Positions 18,779-26,730 of a stretch of DNA of 64,000 bases are shown piece by piece. The DNA lies in NCBI GenBank assembly GCA_918797485.1, contig CAKKNE010000003.1, positions 2,604,001 through 2,668,000 of the forward strand, read 5' to 3'. Each line of letters starts with the position of its first letter. Position 1 is the stretch's first letter. The notes beneath the pieces were generated by a model. It saw only the letters and a program-made list of their open reading frames with translations. It made no database searches and was not told the origin of the DNA. The DNA comes from Pelagomonas calceolata (lineage: Eukaryota; Sar; Pelagophyceae; Pelagomonadales; Pelagomonadaceae). The translations under genes were made by a program, and so were the position numbers.

Positions 18779-19713
18779 ATGCTCAGTGCCTGGTCGTGGC
18801 TCGCGTGCGCCGTCGCCGCCGTGCGGGCCGCGCACCTGACGCCGGCGCAGCGCGACGCGTTCTTCGAGAACGGGCTCGTCGTGCTCGGGAAGATGCTCGA
18901 CGAGGCCGCGGTCGCGGCGATTGAGGTGGAGTACGACCGATTCATGTCTGGCATCCACGCCGAGGTGATGGGGAAAAATTTTACGGACATGTCCAAGCCC
19001 TTCGGCACGCCGTTTGACGAGTGGAGTGTTATTAATGGTATGTTGCCGCACCGCTACCATCCACCGCTGCGCAACAACGCCTGGGAGCGGCTTGCTGCCG
19101 AAATTGCTGCTGAGGTCTTTCCAGGCGTAGAGATGGTGCAGGTGCCACGCGGCGTGACTCTTTATCGACGCACCCGTCTCACCGGTCGATTCGCACGCAG
19201 GACTACGACCAGCTGCTGGACAAGCGCCCCGGCAAAGGTGACGCCGTCTTCGCGATGCACCAGGACATGGCATATTGGCCGCCGGCGTCCCTCACGGCCA
19301 ACGACACGCGCACCGTCACCCTTACCTTAGCGATCGACGACGAAACGGCAGAGAACGGCTGCATTCGCTACGTGCCGGGGAGCCAGAAGGAAAAGAAGCT
19401 CCGGCCGCACCGGCCGCTCGCGAAATCTCGCGAGGAAGGCCACGCCGTAGTTGCGGAGGTTGCGGACGACGAGGAGATACGCCTTGCCGAGGTTCCAAGA
19501 GGAGGTGTGACACTACACGACGAGTGGGTCGTCCACGGCTCGCCGGGCAATCAGTCGCCGCGGCACCGGCGGACCTACGTGATCGCCTTCCGCACGAGGG
19601 CCATCGTCGACGCCGAGAGGAAAGCGGGCTTTACGCATAGCCACAACGACGACGTCAACTGGGACGTGTTCAACCCTGAGATCGCCGCCGCCGCCGCGCG
19701 GACGGAACTGTGA
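18779..19713 (+). CDS. Phytanoyl-CoA dioxygenase (PhyH) family protein, two exons
   Basis: Exon 1 is 18779-19141 and exon 2 is 19201-19713, joined across a 59-bp GT-AG intron (GTGCCA...CGCAG) in phase 0. The product has 291 residues. A signal peptide (MLSAWSWLACAVAAVRA) precedes PhyH domain landmarks: DAFFENGLVVLGKML at the N terminus, the metal-binding HxD in AMHQDMAYWP (His about 141, Asp about 143), the distal His in DEWVVHGSPGN (about 233) and the 2-oxoglutarate-binding Arg in RRTYVIAFRTR. It is an Fe(II)/2-oxoglutarate oxygenase of unknown substrate in the secretory pathway or periphery. Without the splice the domain is frame-broken. Confidence 0.87.
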
Positions 19714-19758
19714 CTGTGAATAAGAGTCTTGTTGTTAAGTGCTCGGGGCAGCGGAGGC

Positions 19759-20365
19759 CTAAGCGGTGAGGCCGCGCAGCTCCTGCACGAGGAGCCCGAG
19801 CGCGACGTAGCGGACGACGGCGAAGGGCGCGTAGGGCGGCGGATCCATGCCGCCCTCGTGGTAGTGGCCGACGAAGGCGCGCAGCCAGAAGTAGATGACC
19901 TGGCCGCCGACGGCGAGCGTCGAGGCCAGCGGCGCGGCGACGCCCTCCGAATTGAGGTAGAGCAGCACCGCCGTCAGGAGCGGCGCGTACTCGGCCTCGT
20001 TGAGCTGGGCACTCCACACGCGCTGGTAGAACTGGGACTTGAGAATTTTGGTACACTCCGCCTTGGGCGCGGACTTCATCGTCAGCTTGAGGCGGAACAT
20101 GGCCGTCATCATCAACTGTGTGGAAATCGACGCGAGTCGTCCCCGTAACTGCATCTGCTCGATGGCGTGGAGATCTACGCCATCGACGCGACGTCGTCCC
20201 CGTAGCTGCGGCAGCTCGATGGCGACGTCTCGGCAATAATTCTCAGAATAATCACTGGTTGGTTTCCACACAGATCATCACCTTGGTGAGCAGCGCGTGG
20301 CCGACGATGATCGTCGCCGCCGTGCCGGACGGCACGATGGAGAGAGCATTCTTCAGCGCGTCCAT
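19759..20365 (-). CDS. MAPEG-family membrane protein, split by an introner
   Basis: Exon 1 is 20365-20270 (MDALKNALSIVPSGTAATII..) and exon 2 is 20115-19759. Removing 20269-20116 (154 bp, GT-AG, phase 0) joins HALLTKVMIC to LMMTAMFRLKL. The product has about 150 residues and four hydrophobic helices. YSENY-like and RVWSAQLNEAEYAPLLTAVL blocks resemble the RxxxNxxE..P.F helix of MAPEG proteins (membrane glutathione S-transferases and eicosanoid enzymes). The intron is a full transposon-like introner with terminal inverted repeats. The protein faces PhyH end-to-end, 45 bp away. Confidence 0.8.
20116..20273. mobile_element. Introner element A (spliced as an intron in the MAPEG gene)
   Basis: 158 bp bounded by inverted termini CTGTGTGGAAATC and GG(T)TTCCACACAG, and flanked by ATCATCAA / ATCATCAC (7 of 8 match), a target duplication. 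The interior has inverted GATGGCGTGG / CGCCATCGACGCGACG blocks shared with elements B and C. Both ends supply GT and AG on either strand, so the element can be removed as an intron in either orientation. Confidence 0.85.
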
Positions 20366-20468
20366 GGCTGCCCCGGTGGTGCCTTTTGTGCAGCGTCAGC
20401 TCGCAAAACAGAAGAAACAGGCCGCGCTCCGCGATGCACCCGCACGAAAAATAAACAAGATGTCCAAG

Positions 20469-21164
20469 TTACACGTCGTCGGTGTCCGGCGGCACGTCGT
20501 CGGGGATGTCCGGCAGCGGTGGCAGGTCGAGCTCCTTCTCCTTCGCGGCGAGGCGGTCGGCCGGCGTCGCCTCTGTTACCAAACGCGGGAGGAGCCCAAC
20601 TTTTCGTAAGCAGGCCGCCGCGATCCGAATGGGTGCCCGCACCGCGCCGCCGACCATCAACGCGCCCATGAAGGCCAGCGCCCCGACGTTCATGACGACG
20701 CGCGACCGCAGCCGGAGCTTGCCCGTCTTCGGATCAATGTCGTCGGCGACCTCCACGCCCCTTATACTGACGTGCTCCTCCGTCGCCTGGGCCAGGGCCT
20801 GGGCGTAGACTTCCCCATAAACCGCCGGCAGCACGACGAAGAAGCCGCGGTAGGCCCGGTACGCGACGAACGCGAGCGACAGCGCCGCGACGTACGCGCC
20901 GCGCGGCAGCTTCATCATTAGATTGGCGCCCTTGAGCGCTTCCCTTTGTCTCCGCGATCGGTCCTTGAGCGAGAGGCCGAAGTTGTTGAACCGTGCAATC
21001 AGAGACGGTTTGTTTGCCGCGGGCGCTGCGTCGGCCGCGCCGAGGCGAACGGTCGCCCGCGGCGGCACCGGCACCGCCGGGCGCAGCGCCAAGATCTGCC
21101 TTGGTGGGGCAAGGAGGGCGTGGGACGTGGCCGCAAGGCACGCAGCGGTAAGAGCCAGCTTCAT
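20469..21164 (-). CDS. Plastid-targeted membrane protein of unknown function
   Basis: The 231-residue protein starts with a signal peptide (MKLALTAACLAATSHA) followed by LLAPPRQILALRP, a bipartite plastid presequence layout. The mature part has two or three hydrophobic helices (YVAALSLAFVAYRAYRGFFVVL at about 90-115 and VVMNVGALAFMGALMVGGAV at about 160-180), separated by an acidic loop. It ends in an acidic Pro-rich tail (LPPLPDIPDDVPPDTDD). I do not recognise the family. It is co-directional with the MAPEG gene, 103 bp upstream of it. Confidence 0.65.
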   Translation of the reverse strand: MKLALTAACLAATSHALLAPPRQILALRPAVPVPPRATVRLGAADAAPAANKPSLIARFNNFGLSLKDRSRRQREALKGANLMMKLPRGAYVAALSLAFVAYRAYRGFFVVLPAVYGEVYAQALAQATEEHVSIRGVEVADDIDPKTGKLRLRSRVVMNVGALAFMGALMVGGAVRAPIRIAAACLRKVGLLPRLVTEATPADRLAAKEKELDLPPLPDIPDDVPPDTDDV

Positions 21165-21553
21165 GATGACGAGAATGTATCAAAACGGCTCCCCGCCGGG
21201 CCAATACACCAATACACCACTCGTTTTGGCTCGCGAAGACCGGCTACGTCGAACTCTAGAGCCTTTATCACGCTAACTTCATCTCGCGAGTGAAATTCGA
21301 GCGGAGCGCCTCAGGGTCGCTCTGCAGAGTGTTGGCACCTCCCTACACAGCCAGCGCGCAGCCCTCGCCGCGCGGCGCCATCAATTTCCCGCCGCCGCTG
21401 CACCAACCCTAGCCCTGGTCCAGCAGCACGCCATCGACGCGCGCGCCGCCGATCAAGACAGCGACGCAGGACCTTTGAGCTGTCGCAGCTTACGCATCGC
21501 GACAAAAGAAGTCTGAAAACGGCCAAAGCTCTCGCTGCACCAATTCAACACCG
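21165..21553. other. Divergent promoter region with a weak palindrome variant
   Basis: 389 bp without a gene. CTAGAGCCTTTATCACGCTAAC at 21256-21277 resembles an inverted copy of the recurrent palindrome with several changes. I score it as a possible decayed copy only. Confidence 0.3.
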
Positions 21554-22357
21554 ATGGCCGAGGACGAGATCTACGAATATGTCCCACCGAGCGCCGCCGC
21601 CCCCGAAGACGCCGCGCCACCCCCACAAACCGAGGGCCTGGACACGGCGCCGCTCGTTTCCAGTGAAGAGGCCTTCCGCGCGGCGGCTGCGGGTTTAACA
21701 AGAGACGCGGCGGGCCGCGCGCTGCACGGGGGCCGCGCGCCGCAGCGCAGCGCGTTCGAGCACCCTCGTTTAAAATTGGCGCGGCTGCGGCGGGAGACCG
21801 ACGAGCTGAGCAAGGATTTAGCTGCGGCGCCGGAGGCCTACGACGGGCGGACCGCGGCGGCGCTGCTGCACGACGTCGAGGACCTGCGCCTGTCGCTCCA
21901 GCGCCTCGCCGCGGGGCTGCCCGCCGAACCGCCGGCGCCGCCGGCCTCGTCGGCGGCCGCGGCCGCGGCCGCCGCGCGCCGCGCGGCCGACGCCGCGCTG
22001 GCGGGCGTCGCGGCGCGAGCCGCGGCGCCGCCGCCGCCGCCCGACGCCGCCGCGCCGGCGGACGCGTCCGCGAAGACGCTCGCGGCGCTCGCCGCCGACG
22101 CCGCGGCGCTTGGGGCGCATTCGGACGAGGACCGGGGGCCCGTCGCGGCCGTGCTGCGGCGCCTCGCTGAGTTAAGGGAAGTGCACGGCGATGCCGCGGC
22201 GGCGGCCGCGGCGCTGCCCCGCGCACGCCTCGAGCTCGCTGCGGTCGAGCGGCGCATCGCGGCCACGGACGCGTCCCTGAAACGCGTCGCCGAGGCCGTG
22301 CGGGCGCTGTCCGACCCCGAGGCGTCGACGGCGGACTCGGACGCGGGGCACTTCTGA
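21554..22357 (+). CDS. Coiled-coil protein, possibly dynactin p50 (dynamitin)-like
   Basis: The 267-residue, extremely Ala-rich protein starts MAEDEIYEYVPPSAAAPED. It has HPRLKLARLRRETDELSKDL (about 75-95), followed by Ala-rich heptads and a C-terminal coiled coil (LPRARLELAAVERRIAATDA...). An acidic N terminus with a short Tyr/Pro motif, a conserved K..RL..E...L first helix and long coiled coils are the dynamitin layout, but the composition bias makes the assignment tentative. If right, it belongs to the dynactin shoulder and would fit a flagellate with dynein transport. Confidence 0.45.
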   Translation: MAEDEIYEYVPPSAAAPEDAAPPPQTEGLDTAPLVSSEEAFRAAAAGLTRDAAGRALHGGRAPQRSAFEHPRLKLARLRRETDELSKDLAAAPEAYDGRTAAALLHDVEDLRLSLQRLAAGLPAEPPAPPASSAAAAAAAARRAADAALAGVAARAAAPPPPPDAAAPADASAKTLAALAADAAALGAHSDEDRGPVAAVLRRLAELREVHGDAAAAAAALPRARLELAAVERRIAATDASLKRVAEAVRALSDPEASTADSDAGHF

Positions 22358-22391
22358 TGTTGTTAAGGTTATTTACGAACAGATAGATATC

Positions 22392-23162
22392 TCAGAGCAG
22401 CTTCCGCAGGAACTCGAGGTACGCGTCGTCGGCGAGGTAGCCGTCGAGCTCGTCCTTCGCCGCCCAGACGTAGTCCGCGCAGGCCGGCGGCCCCGAGGCG
22501 TAGGGGTCGACGACGATGGCCTTGGCCACGAACTCGCGCCGGTAGCCGTCCGCGTCCGCGTCCCAGACGCCGACGGGCGCCGCGCCTAATACATAAGTGT
22601 ACAGGTCGTCGCCGCAGTGCTCGTCGAGCGCGCGGAGCGCGGCGTCGCGGACGGACTCCTCCTCGTCCAGCGCGACGCCCGGCAGCGTCCACGCGCCGCC
22701 GCTCTTCACCAGCAGGTAGAGCGAGTCGGCGAGGCGCCGCTCGAGCGATTGGCGGTCATCGGCGCGGTCGGCGTCCGTCTCGCGGTTCGCGAGCGCGAGG
22801 ATCTCCTCCGGTATATTCTTTGGCGGGCCGCTCCTCTCTTTTGGTGCGCCGCGCGCGCCGGCGTTGAGCACGGACGGCGGATAGTCAAAACCTTCAAATT
22901 CCTCGAGCCGTGCCTGGAGCTCCCACATCTCGAGCTCCCAGTCCTCGGGGTCCGGCATCACCACGGGCGTGCGCTCGACGGCCGTCGCCACGTGCAGCGC
23001 CGGCGCGCCGTGCGCGGCCTCCAAGGCGTCGCGCCGGTCGCGCAGGCCGGCGAGGTACGCGCGGCGGTTTGCGCGTGACGGGCGGTGCTGCGCCGCGGCG
23101 TCGCTGCTGAGACGACGGCGCTGCGCTCGCCGCGCCTGGCGCAAGGCGATGCGGCGCAGCAT
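22392..23162 (-). CDS. MRPL46: Mitochondrial large-subunit ribosomal protein mL46
   Basis: The 256-residue protein has an Arg-rich mitochondrial presequence (MLRRIALRQARRAQRRRLSS). The mL46 N-terminal region (VVMPDPEDWELEMWELQ) is followed by a degenerate NUDIX fold: SLYLLVKSGGAWTLPGVALDEEESVRDAALRALDEHCG. The catalytic NUDIX box is not intact, as expected for the ribosomal protein. A C-terminal EFLRKLL helix closes it. It converges on the coiled-coil gene (34 bp) and diverges from the next gene. Confidence 0.8.
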   Translation of the reverse strand: MLRRIALRQARRAQRRRLSSDAAAQHRPSRANRRAYLAGLRDRRDALEAAHGAPALHVATAVERTPVVMPDPEDWELEMWELQARLEEFEGFDYPPSVLNAGARGAPKERSGPPKNIPEEILALANRETDADRADDRQSLERRLADSLYLLVKSGGAWTLPGVALDEEESVRDAALRALDEHCGDDLYTYVLGAAPVGVWDADADGYRREFVAKAIVVDPYASGPPACADYVWAAKDELDGYLADDAYLEFLRKLL

Positions 23163-23291
23163 GGGTGCTTAGTGGTGCGCGGCGTCGCACTGGTTCTACC
23201 TAGCACAATTTCTTTAGTAGAGATCCTAGCAGCGCGTGAGTCTGCCCTTAATATGCAGCGCAGCTCGATATGCGCTTGCGCCCAAAACGCC

Positions 23292-23314
23292 GCTAGCGGT
23301 GTGTAACACACTAG
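23292..23314. promoter_or_regulatory. Recurrent palindromic motif, copy 4
   Basis: GCTAGCG, GTGTAACA core and CACTAG. It lies 130 bp upstream of the mL46 start and about 92 bp upstream of the ATG at 23406. Confidence 0.6.
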
Positions 23315-23405
23315 AGCAAGCAGGGGTCTCTTGCCCCCCGAGGTATTTGAGGCACCAGACAAGGCATCAGACGAGCATAGTTTGATATAAGCCTCTCTCA
23401 CAGCC

Positions 23406-24346
23406 ATGATTCCCTTACGGCCGGAACTGTTCACGTTTACGGACCCAAAATCACTGTGCCTATTGACCTGCACAGCAAGACGCTGCGCAAAGACGTGCGC
23501 GAGAGCAAGGCCTGGGCGCGGCTCGCCGAAGCACAGCTGCCGCCAGCCAGACCGCGCGACGCGGCGAGCGAGGCGCTCTCGCACGTCCGCTCGCAAGTGC
23601 GCCGCCGACTCCTCGTCGACTCACTCTTGTGGTCGACGCCGCCGCCGACGGTTCGGCCGAACAAGTTCGATGATTTTACGTACTTTGCGCGCTTCTCGAC
23701 GGACGACGGTCGCGTGTTTTGGGAGGGCGACCTAAAGCGCTGCCCCGAGCAGAAATGGGGCTATACTCTGCTTCTGGACGACGTTTGGGCTGAAATAACA
23801 CGATCGGAGGGCTGGGATGAGATGGAAACTTTCCTCAGTATTTCCACGCACATTGAGCATGAAATGGAGTGGCGTGATGCCCTTGACCAGTCCCTGGCCC
23901 GCATGTCAATTACCCTTGTTGCGATTAGGGACGAGGATCAAGCTATGGTTTCTCTTGGTCACATGCGCTACGATGCATGTAACGGCACTGCAGGTCAAGC
24001 TGAGCAAGAATACATTTTCCGACCTCACCAGGGCATTCACCACGCTACACTGCCCCTCTTTCAATCAACGCGTTTTTACTTGAATCCGACAGCGAGCTTG
24101 CACGTCACGCACGACACAACCGGTGATGGCACACTTGATCATCTTGAGTTCAGGCTCGAGCATTACTCTCGTGAGGCGATTGGTTCTCATAACTCGGAAG
24201 GTTTCGTCGACATACTCGAGCGGCATCGATACGAATACCTGCTCAGCTATCTCGCAGGAGTGCATCATCACGCTCGCGGACAAGCGCTTTCGACCATCGA
24301 GAACTGGCATATCCAAGCAATAGCCGCGGGGATTGTTAACGGGTAA
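23406..24346 (+). CDS. Unrecognised protein, start unclear
   Basis: A long frame open from 23381 to the TAA at 24344-24346 encodes about 300 residues of well-mixed composition: TYFARFSTDDGRVFWEGDLKR, GYTLLLDDVW, HIEHEMEWRDALDQSL, and a C-terminal HRYEYLLSYLAGVHH. It has no in-frame ATG in its first 400 bases. The ATG at 23406 is in another frame. It would join in phase if 23429-23474 (46 bp, GT...CACAG) were spliced out, giving MIPLRPEL then KTLRKDV. A non-AUG start (GTG at 23456) is the alternative. No family recognised. Synonymous-codon mixture and length support real coding. Confidence 0.6.
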
Positions 24347-24392
24347 GACATAGTAAGAAGCCCCTTACGCGACGAGAGCCCCCCCACTAGAA

Positions 24393-25175
24393 CTAGGCGA
24401 GCATGTCCTCGAAGACGCCCTTGACGCGAACCATCCCTTGCTGCTGCAGCGCCATCTCGCGCTCCATCCTTTCTACATCCTCTTTGCCGCCCCTTAAGAC
24501 CATGAGCGTTTCGGTTTCTTCGTCGTTCGCTGTGAGTTTTACTTTGAACTCCCTATCTTCGTTTTCTTGGGCACTGCCCCAGTAGAAGACTCCTGCATAC
24601 GGTCCAAGCAAACATAAACCGAACCAGTAGTTGCCGACCGCCGGGAACTGGATCTGCAGCACCAAGGCGAGACTTCCAAGACAGACGAGCGTCACGAACG
24701 ACAGGAAGAACGCCTGCGACTTCGAGGCCGCGATCTTGCCGCGAAACGTGATCGTCTCGCCGGCGTCGGCCACTTCATAGTTGTTCGCCTGCATGTAGGC
24801 CATGACGTCGCCCGCTATTTCCCGCATCGGCCGGCCGCCGCCCGGCGCGTTCTCGCCGGGAAACTCGTACGTGTTCTGCACTAGAGCTACTTTCGTCGCG
24901 CGCTTGATCGTCGACCACAAACCCGAGAAGGACAGGACGTACAATCCGAGCGTGGCGTATAACGAGGCGTAGCTGCCCTGGAAGCCCTCGAAGTCGTAGG
25001 CCGTCGTCAGGGTGGGCGCTATCACATTTGGGTCAAGGACGGCGGGTCGCCGCAACGGTTGCCTCATCGGCGTCGTTCGTCGGCGGCAGCGCGCGGGCGG
25101 CGCGACGAGCGCCGCGCCGCGGCTTGCCAGCGTCAGGCTCCACCACGCCAACGCGGTGCATCTCCGTCGTGGCAT
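24393..25175 (-). CDS. CCB1: Cofactor assembly of complex C subunit B (CCB1-like), plastid
   Basis: From Met 25175 (MPRRRCTALAWWSLTLASRG) the protein has about 260 residues. A signal/transit presequence precedes YASLYATLGLYVLSFSGLW, a thylakoid-type helix. ETITFRGKIAASKSQA and two further helices follow, including GNYWFGLCLLGPYAGVFYW, and the protein ends GMVRVKGVFEDML. Order and wording match CCB1 of algae and plants, which helps attach haem c(i) to cytochrome b6 in the cytochrome b6f complex. An in-frame Met at 25202 would add 9 residues. It converges on the unknown gene with a 46-bp gap. Confidence 0.85.
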   Translation of the reverse strand: MPRRRCTALAWWSLTLASRGAALVAPPARCRRRTTPMRQPLRRPAVLDPNVIAPTLTTAYDFEGFQGSYASLYATLGLYVLSFSGLWSTIKRATKVALVQNTYEFPGENAPGGGRPMREIAGDVMAYMQANNYEVADAGETITFRGKIAASKSQAFFLSFVTLVCLGSLALVLQIQFPAVGNYWFGLCLLGPYAGVFYWGSAQENEDREFKVKLTANDEETETLMVLRGGKEDVERMEREMALQQQGMVRVKGVFEDMLA

Positions 25176-25300
25176 GGTCAACGCGGGCTCCGTCTGTCCC
25201 AAGGCAGTGCAGTGATTTATTGAGGCGTGCTGCTGAGAGAATTTGGAGCTTGCCTGGGGCCTACAGCCTGGTGCAATGTAAATTACGCAGCATCAAGCCA

Positions 25301-25323
25301 GCTAGCGTGTCGAAACACACTAG
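25301..25323. promoter_or_regulatory. Recurrent palindromic motif, copy 5
   Basis: GCTAGCG, degenerate core (TCGAAACA) and CACTAG. It lies in the 373-bp divergent region (25176-25548), 126 bp upstream of CCB1 and 226 bp upstream of the pseudokinase. No other gene is seen there. Confidence 0.55.
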
Positions 25324-25548
25324 CCTCGAAATCTACACTCGCTTGCTCCACAAGGTTAAAGAAGGAGCTACAGGGACGCAAGGTCCGCCATCAGACTCCT
25401 CTACAAGATCATCGCCCGGCGCGACCATCGCAGAAGTCGGCAAGGCCCAAGGGGCAGCCCCCATATTATCTCTACCCAAAGTAAGCCACAGGGCAGGGGC
25501 AGCCCATCTCCCCAAAGGAAGCCACAGGGCCGCTACTCCGCGCAAACC

Positions 25549-26724
25549 ATGTGGAACGACCTCTCCGCCTACCTCTGCGGCTGCGTCGACCCCGTCGACG
25601 AGAGCCCGCGCCACGTGCACCTCACGCGCGAATACGACGACGACAGCGCCGACGCGACGAGCCGCGAGATCTTGGCCGCCATCCGGCCGACCCAGGTCGC
25701 GCCGGCGCCCGACGACTCGTCCGAGAGCGAGCTCGAGGACGTGCGGTCGCCGCGGCCGGCGTTCGTGCGGCAGATGTCGCGAAGTGCAAAAGCAATCCCT
25801 CCGATCCCCCTCGTCGACGACGGCGGCGCGCCGCTGCCACCGCCGCCGACGCCTGCCGTCGCTACGGACGTCTCCGACGTGGCGGTCGTGCGGCCCGACG
25901 GCCGCGGCGTCTTCGGCGCGCTGCGGCTCGGCGTCGAGCGGTCCACGCGGCAGTTGGTGAGCGTCGAGGACGTCGAGGGGGAAGTGCAGGCGCTGCGTAA
26001 AGCGGCGCGCGCCGCTGCGTGCCCCCAGCTCGTCGCGGTGCATGGTGTCGGCCCTGCCCCGAAGGGCGGCGCGCGCGTCGTCACGGAATATTTAGATGGA
26101 GGCTCGCTGCGCGACATCGCTGTGAAGAAGGACGGCTTGGCTGGGGACGAGACCGTGCTCCTACATATCGCGGGCGAGGCGCTGAAGGGCCTCGCCTTCC
26201 TCCACGCGCGGCAGCTGACCCACGGCGCCGTCGCGCCGGCGTCGATCCGCCTCGGGAGGGACGGCCGAGTCAAGCTCGCCGGCGCGGGCTTCGGGCTAGA
26301 GGGCCCGGCGCAGTACGTCGCGCCGGAGCTCAAAGGAAGAGCGACGAAAACGCCCGAGGGAGACGTCTGGGCGCTCGGCCAGGCGCTCTTCGCCGCGGCG
26401 TCGGGCCGCTTCTGCGCGCGCCAGCTCGGCGGCGAGCCGAAGTTAGATTCTCCTTATTCTGCGGACGCGGCCGCGCTCGTGCTGCACGCGTCGCGGCGCG
26501 ATCCGGAGCTGCGGGCGACGGCCGCGTTCCTCCTCGACGCACCGTGCCTCACCCTGCGCGAATGGCCTTTTCCGCCGGGCCTGACCGCCGCCGTCAACAC
26601 TGCCCTGGGCCCTTCTGCTGAGACGGACGAAGATAGGATGGCTCTCGTGGAGCGCGCCGTGGCAGCACCACCACCAACGCGGGACGGTAGCAAGAAGTTC
26701 CTGGACGAGGTATTTGATAAGTAG
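25549..26724 (+). CDS. Predicted pseudokinase (protein-kinase fold, catalytic residues lost)
   Basis: The 391-residue protein has an acidic/Pro-rich N terminus (1-100) and a kinase-like domain (about 100-340). Recognisable parts are LVAVHGVGPAPKGGARVVTEYLDGGSLRDI (hinge), LLHIAGEALKGLAFLHARQLTHGAVAPASIRL (catalytic loop), KLAGAGFGL and QYVAPELKGRA (APE), then DVWALGQALF. The HRD Asp reads HGA, the DFG motif reads AGF and the beta-3 Lys is not evident, so no phosphotransfer is expected. The fold wording (GGSL, YVAPE) is closest to MAP2K/STE kinases. Such proteins act as scaffolds or allosteric partners. It ends 6 nt from the AlaRS stop. Confidence 0.75.
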   Translation: MWNDLSAYLCGCVDPVDESPRHVHLTREYDDDSADATSREILAAIRPTQVAPAPDDSSESELEDVRSPRPAFVRQMSRSAKAIPPIPLVDDGGAPLPPPPTPAVATDVSDVAVVRPDGRGVFGALRLGVERSTRQLVSVEDVEGEVQALRKAARAAACPQLVAVHGVGPAPKGGARVVTEYLDGGSLRDIAVKKDGLAGDETVLLHIAGEALKGLAFLHARQLTHGAVAPASIRLGRDGRVKLAGAGFGLEGPAQYVAPELKGRATKTPEGDVWALGQALFAAASGRFCARQLGGEPKLDSPYSADAAALVLHASRRDPELRATAAFLLDAPCLTLREWPFPPGLTAAVNTALGPSAETDEDRMALVERAVAAPPPTRDGSKKFLDEVFDK

Positions 26725-26730
26725 TCATAT

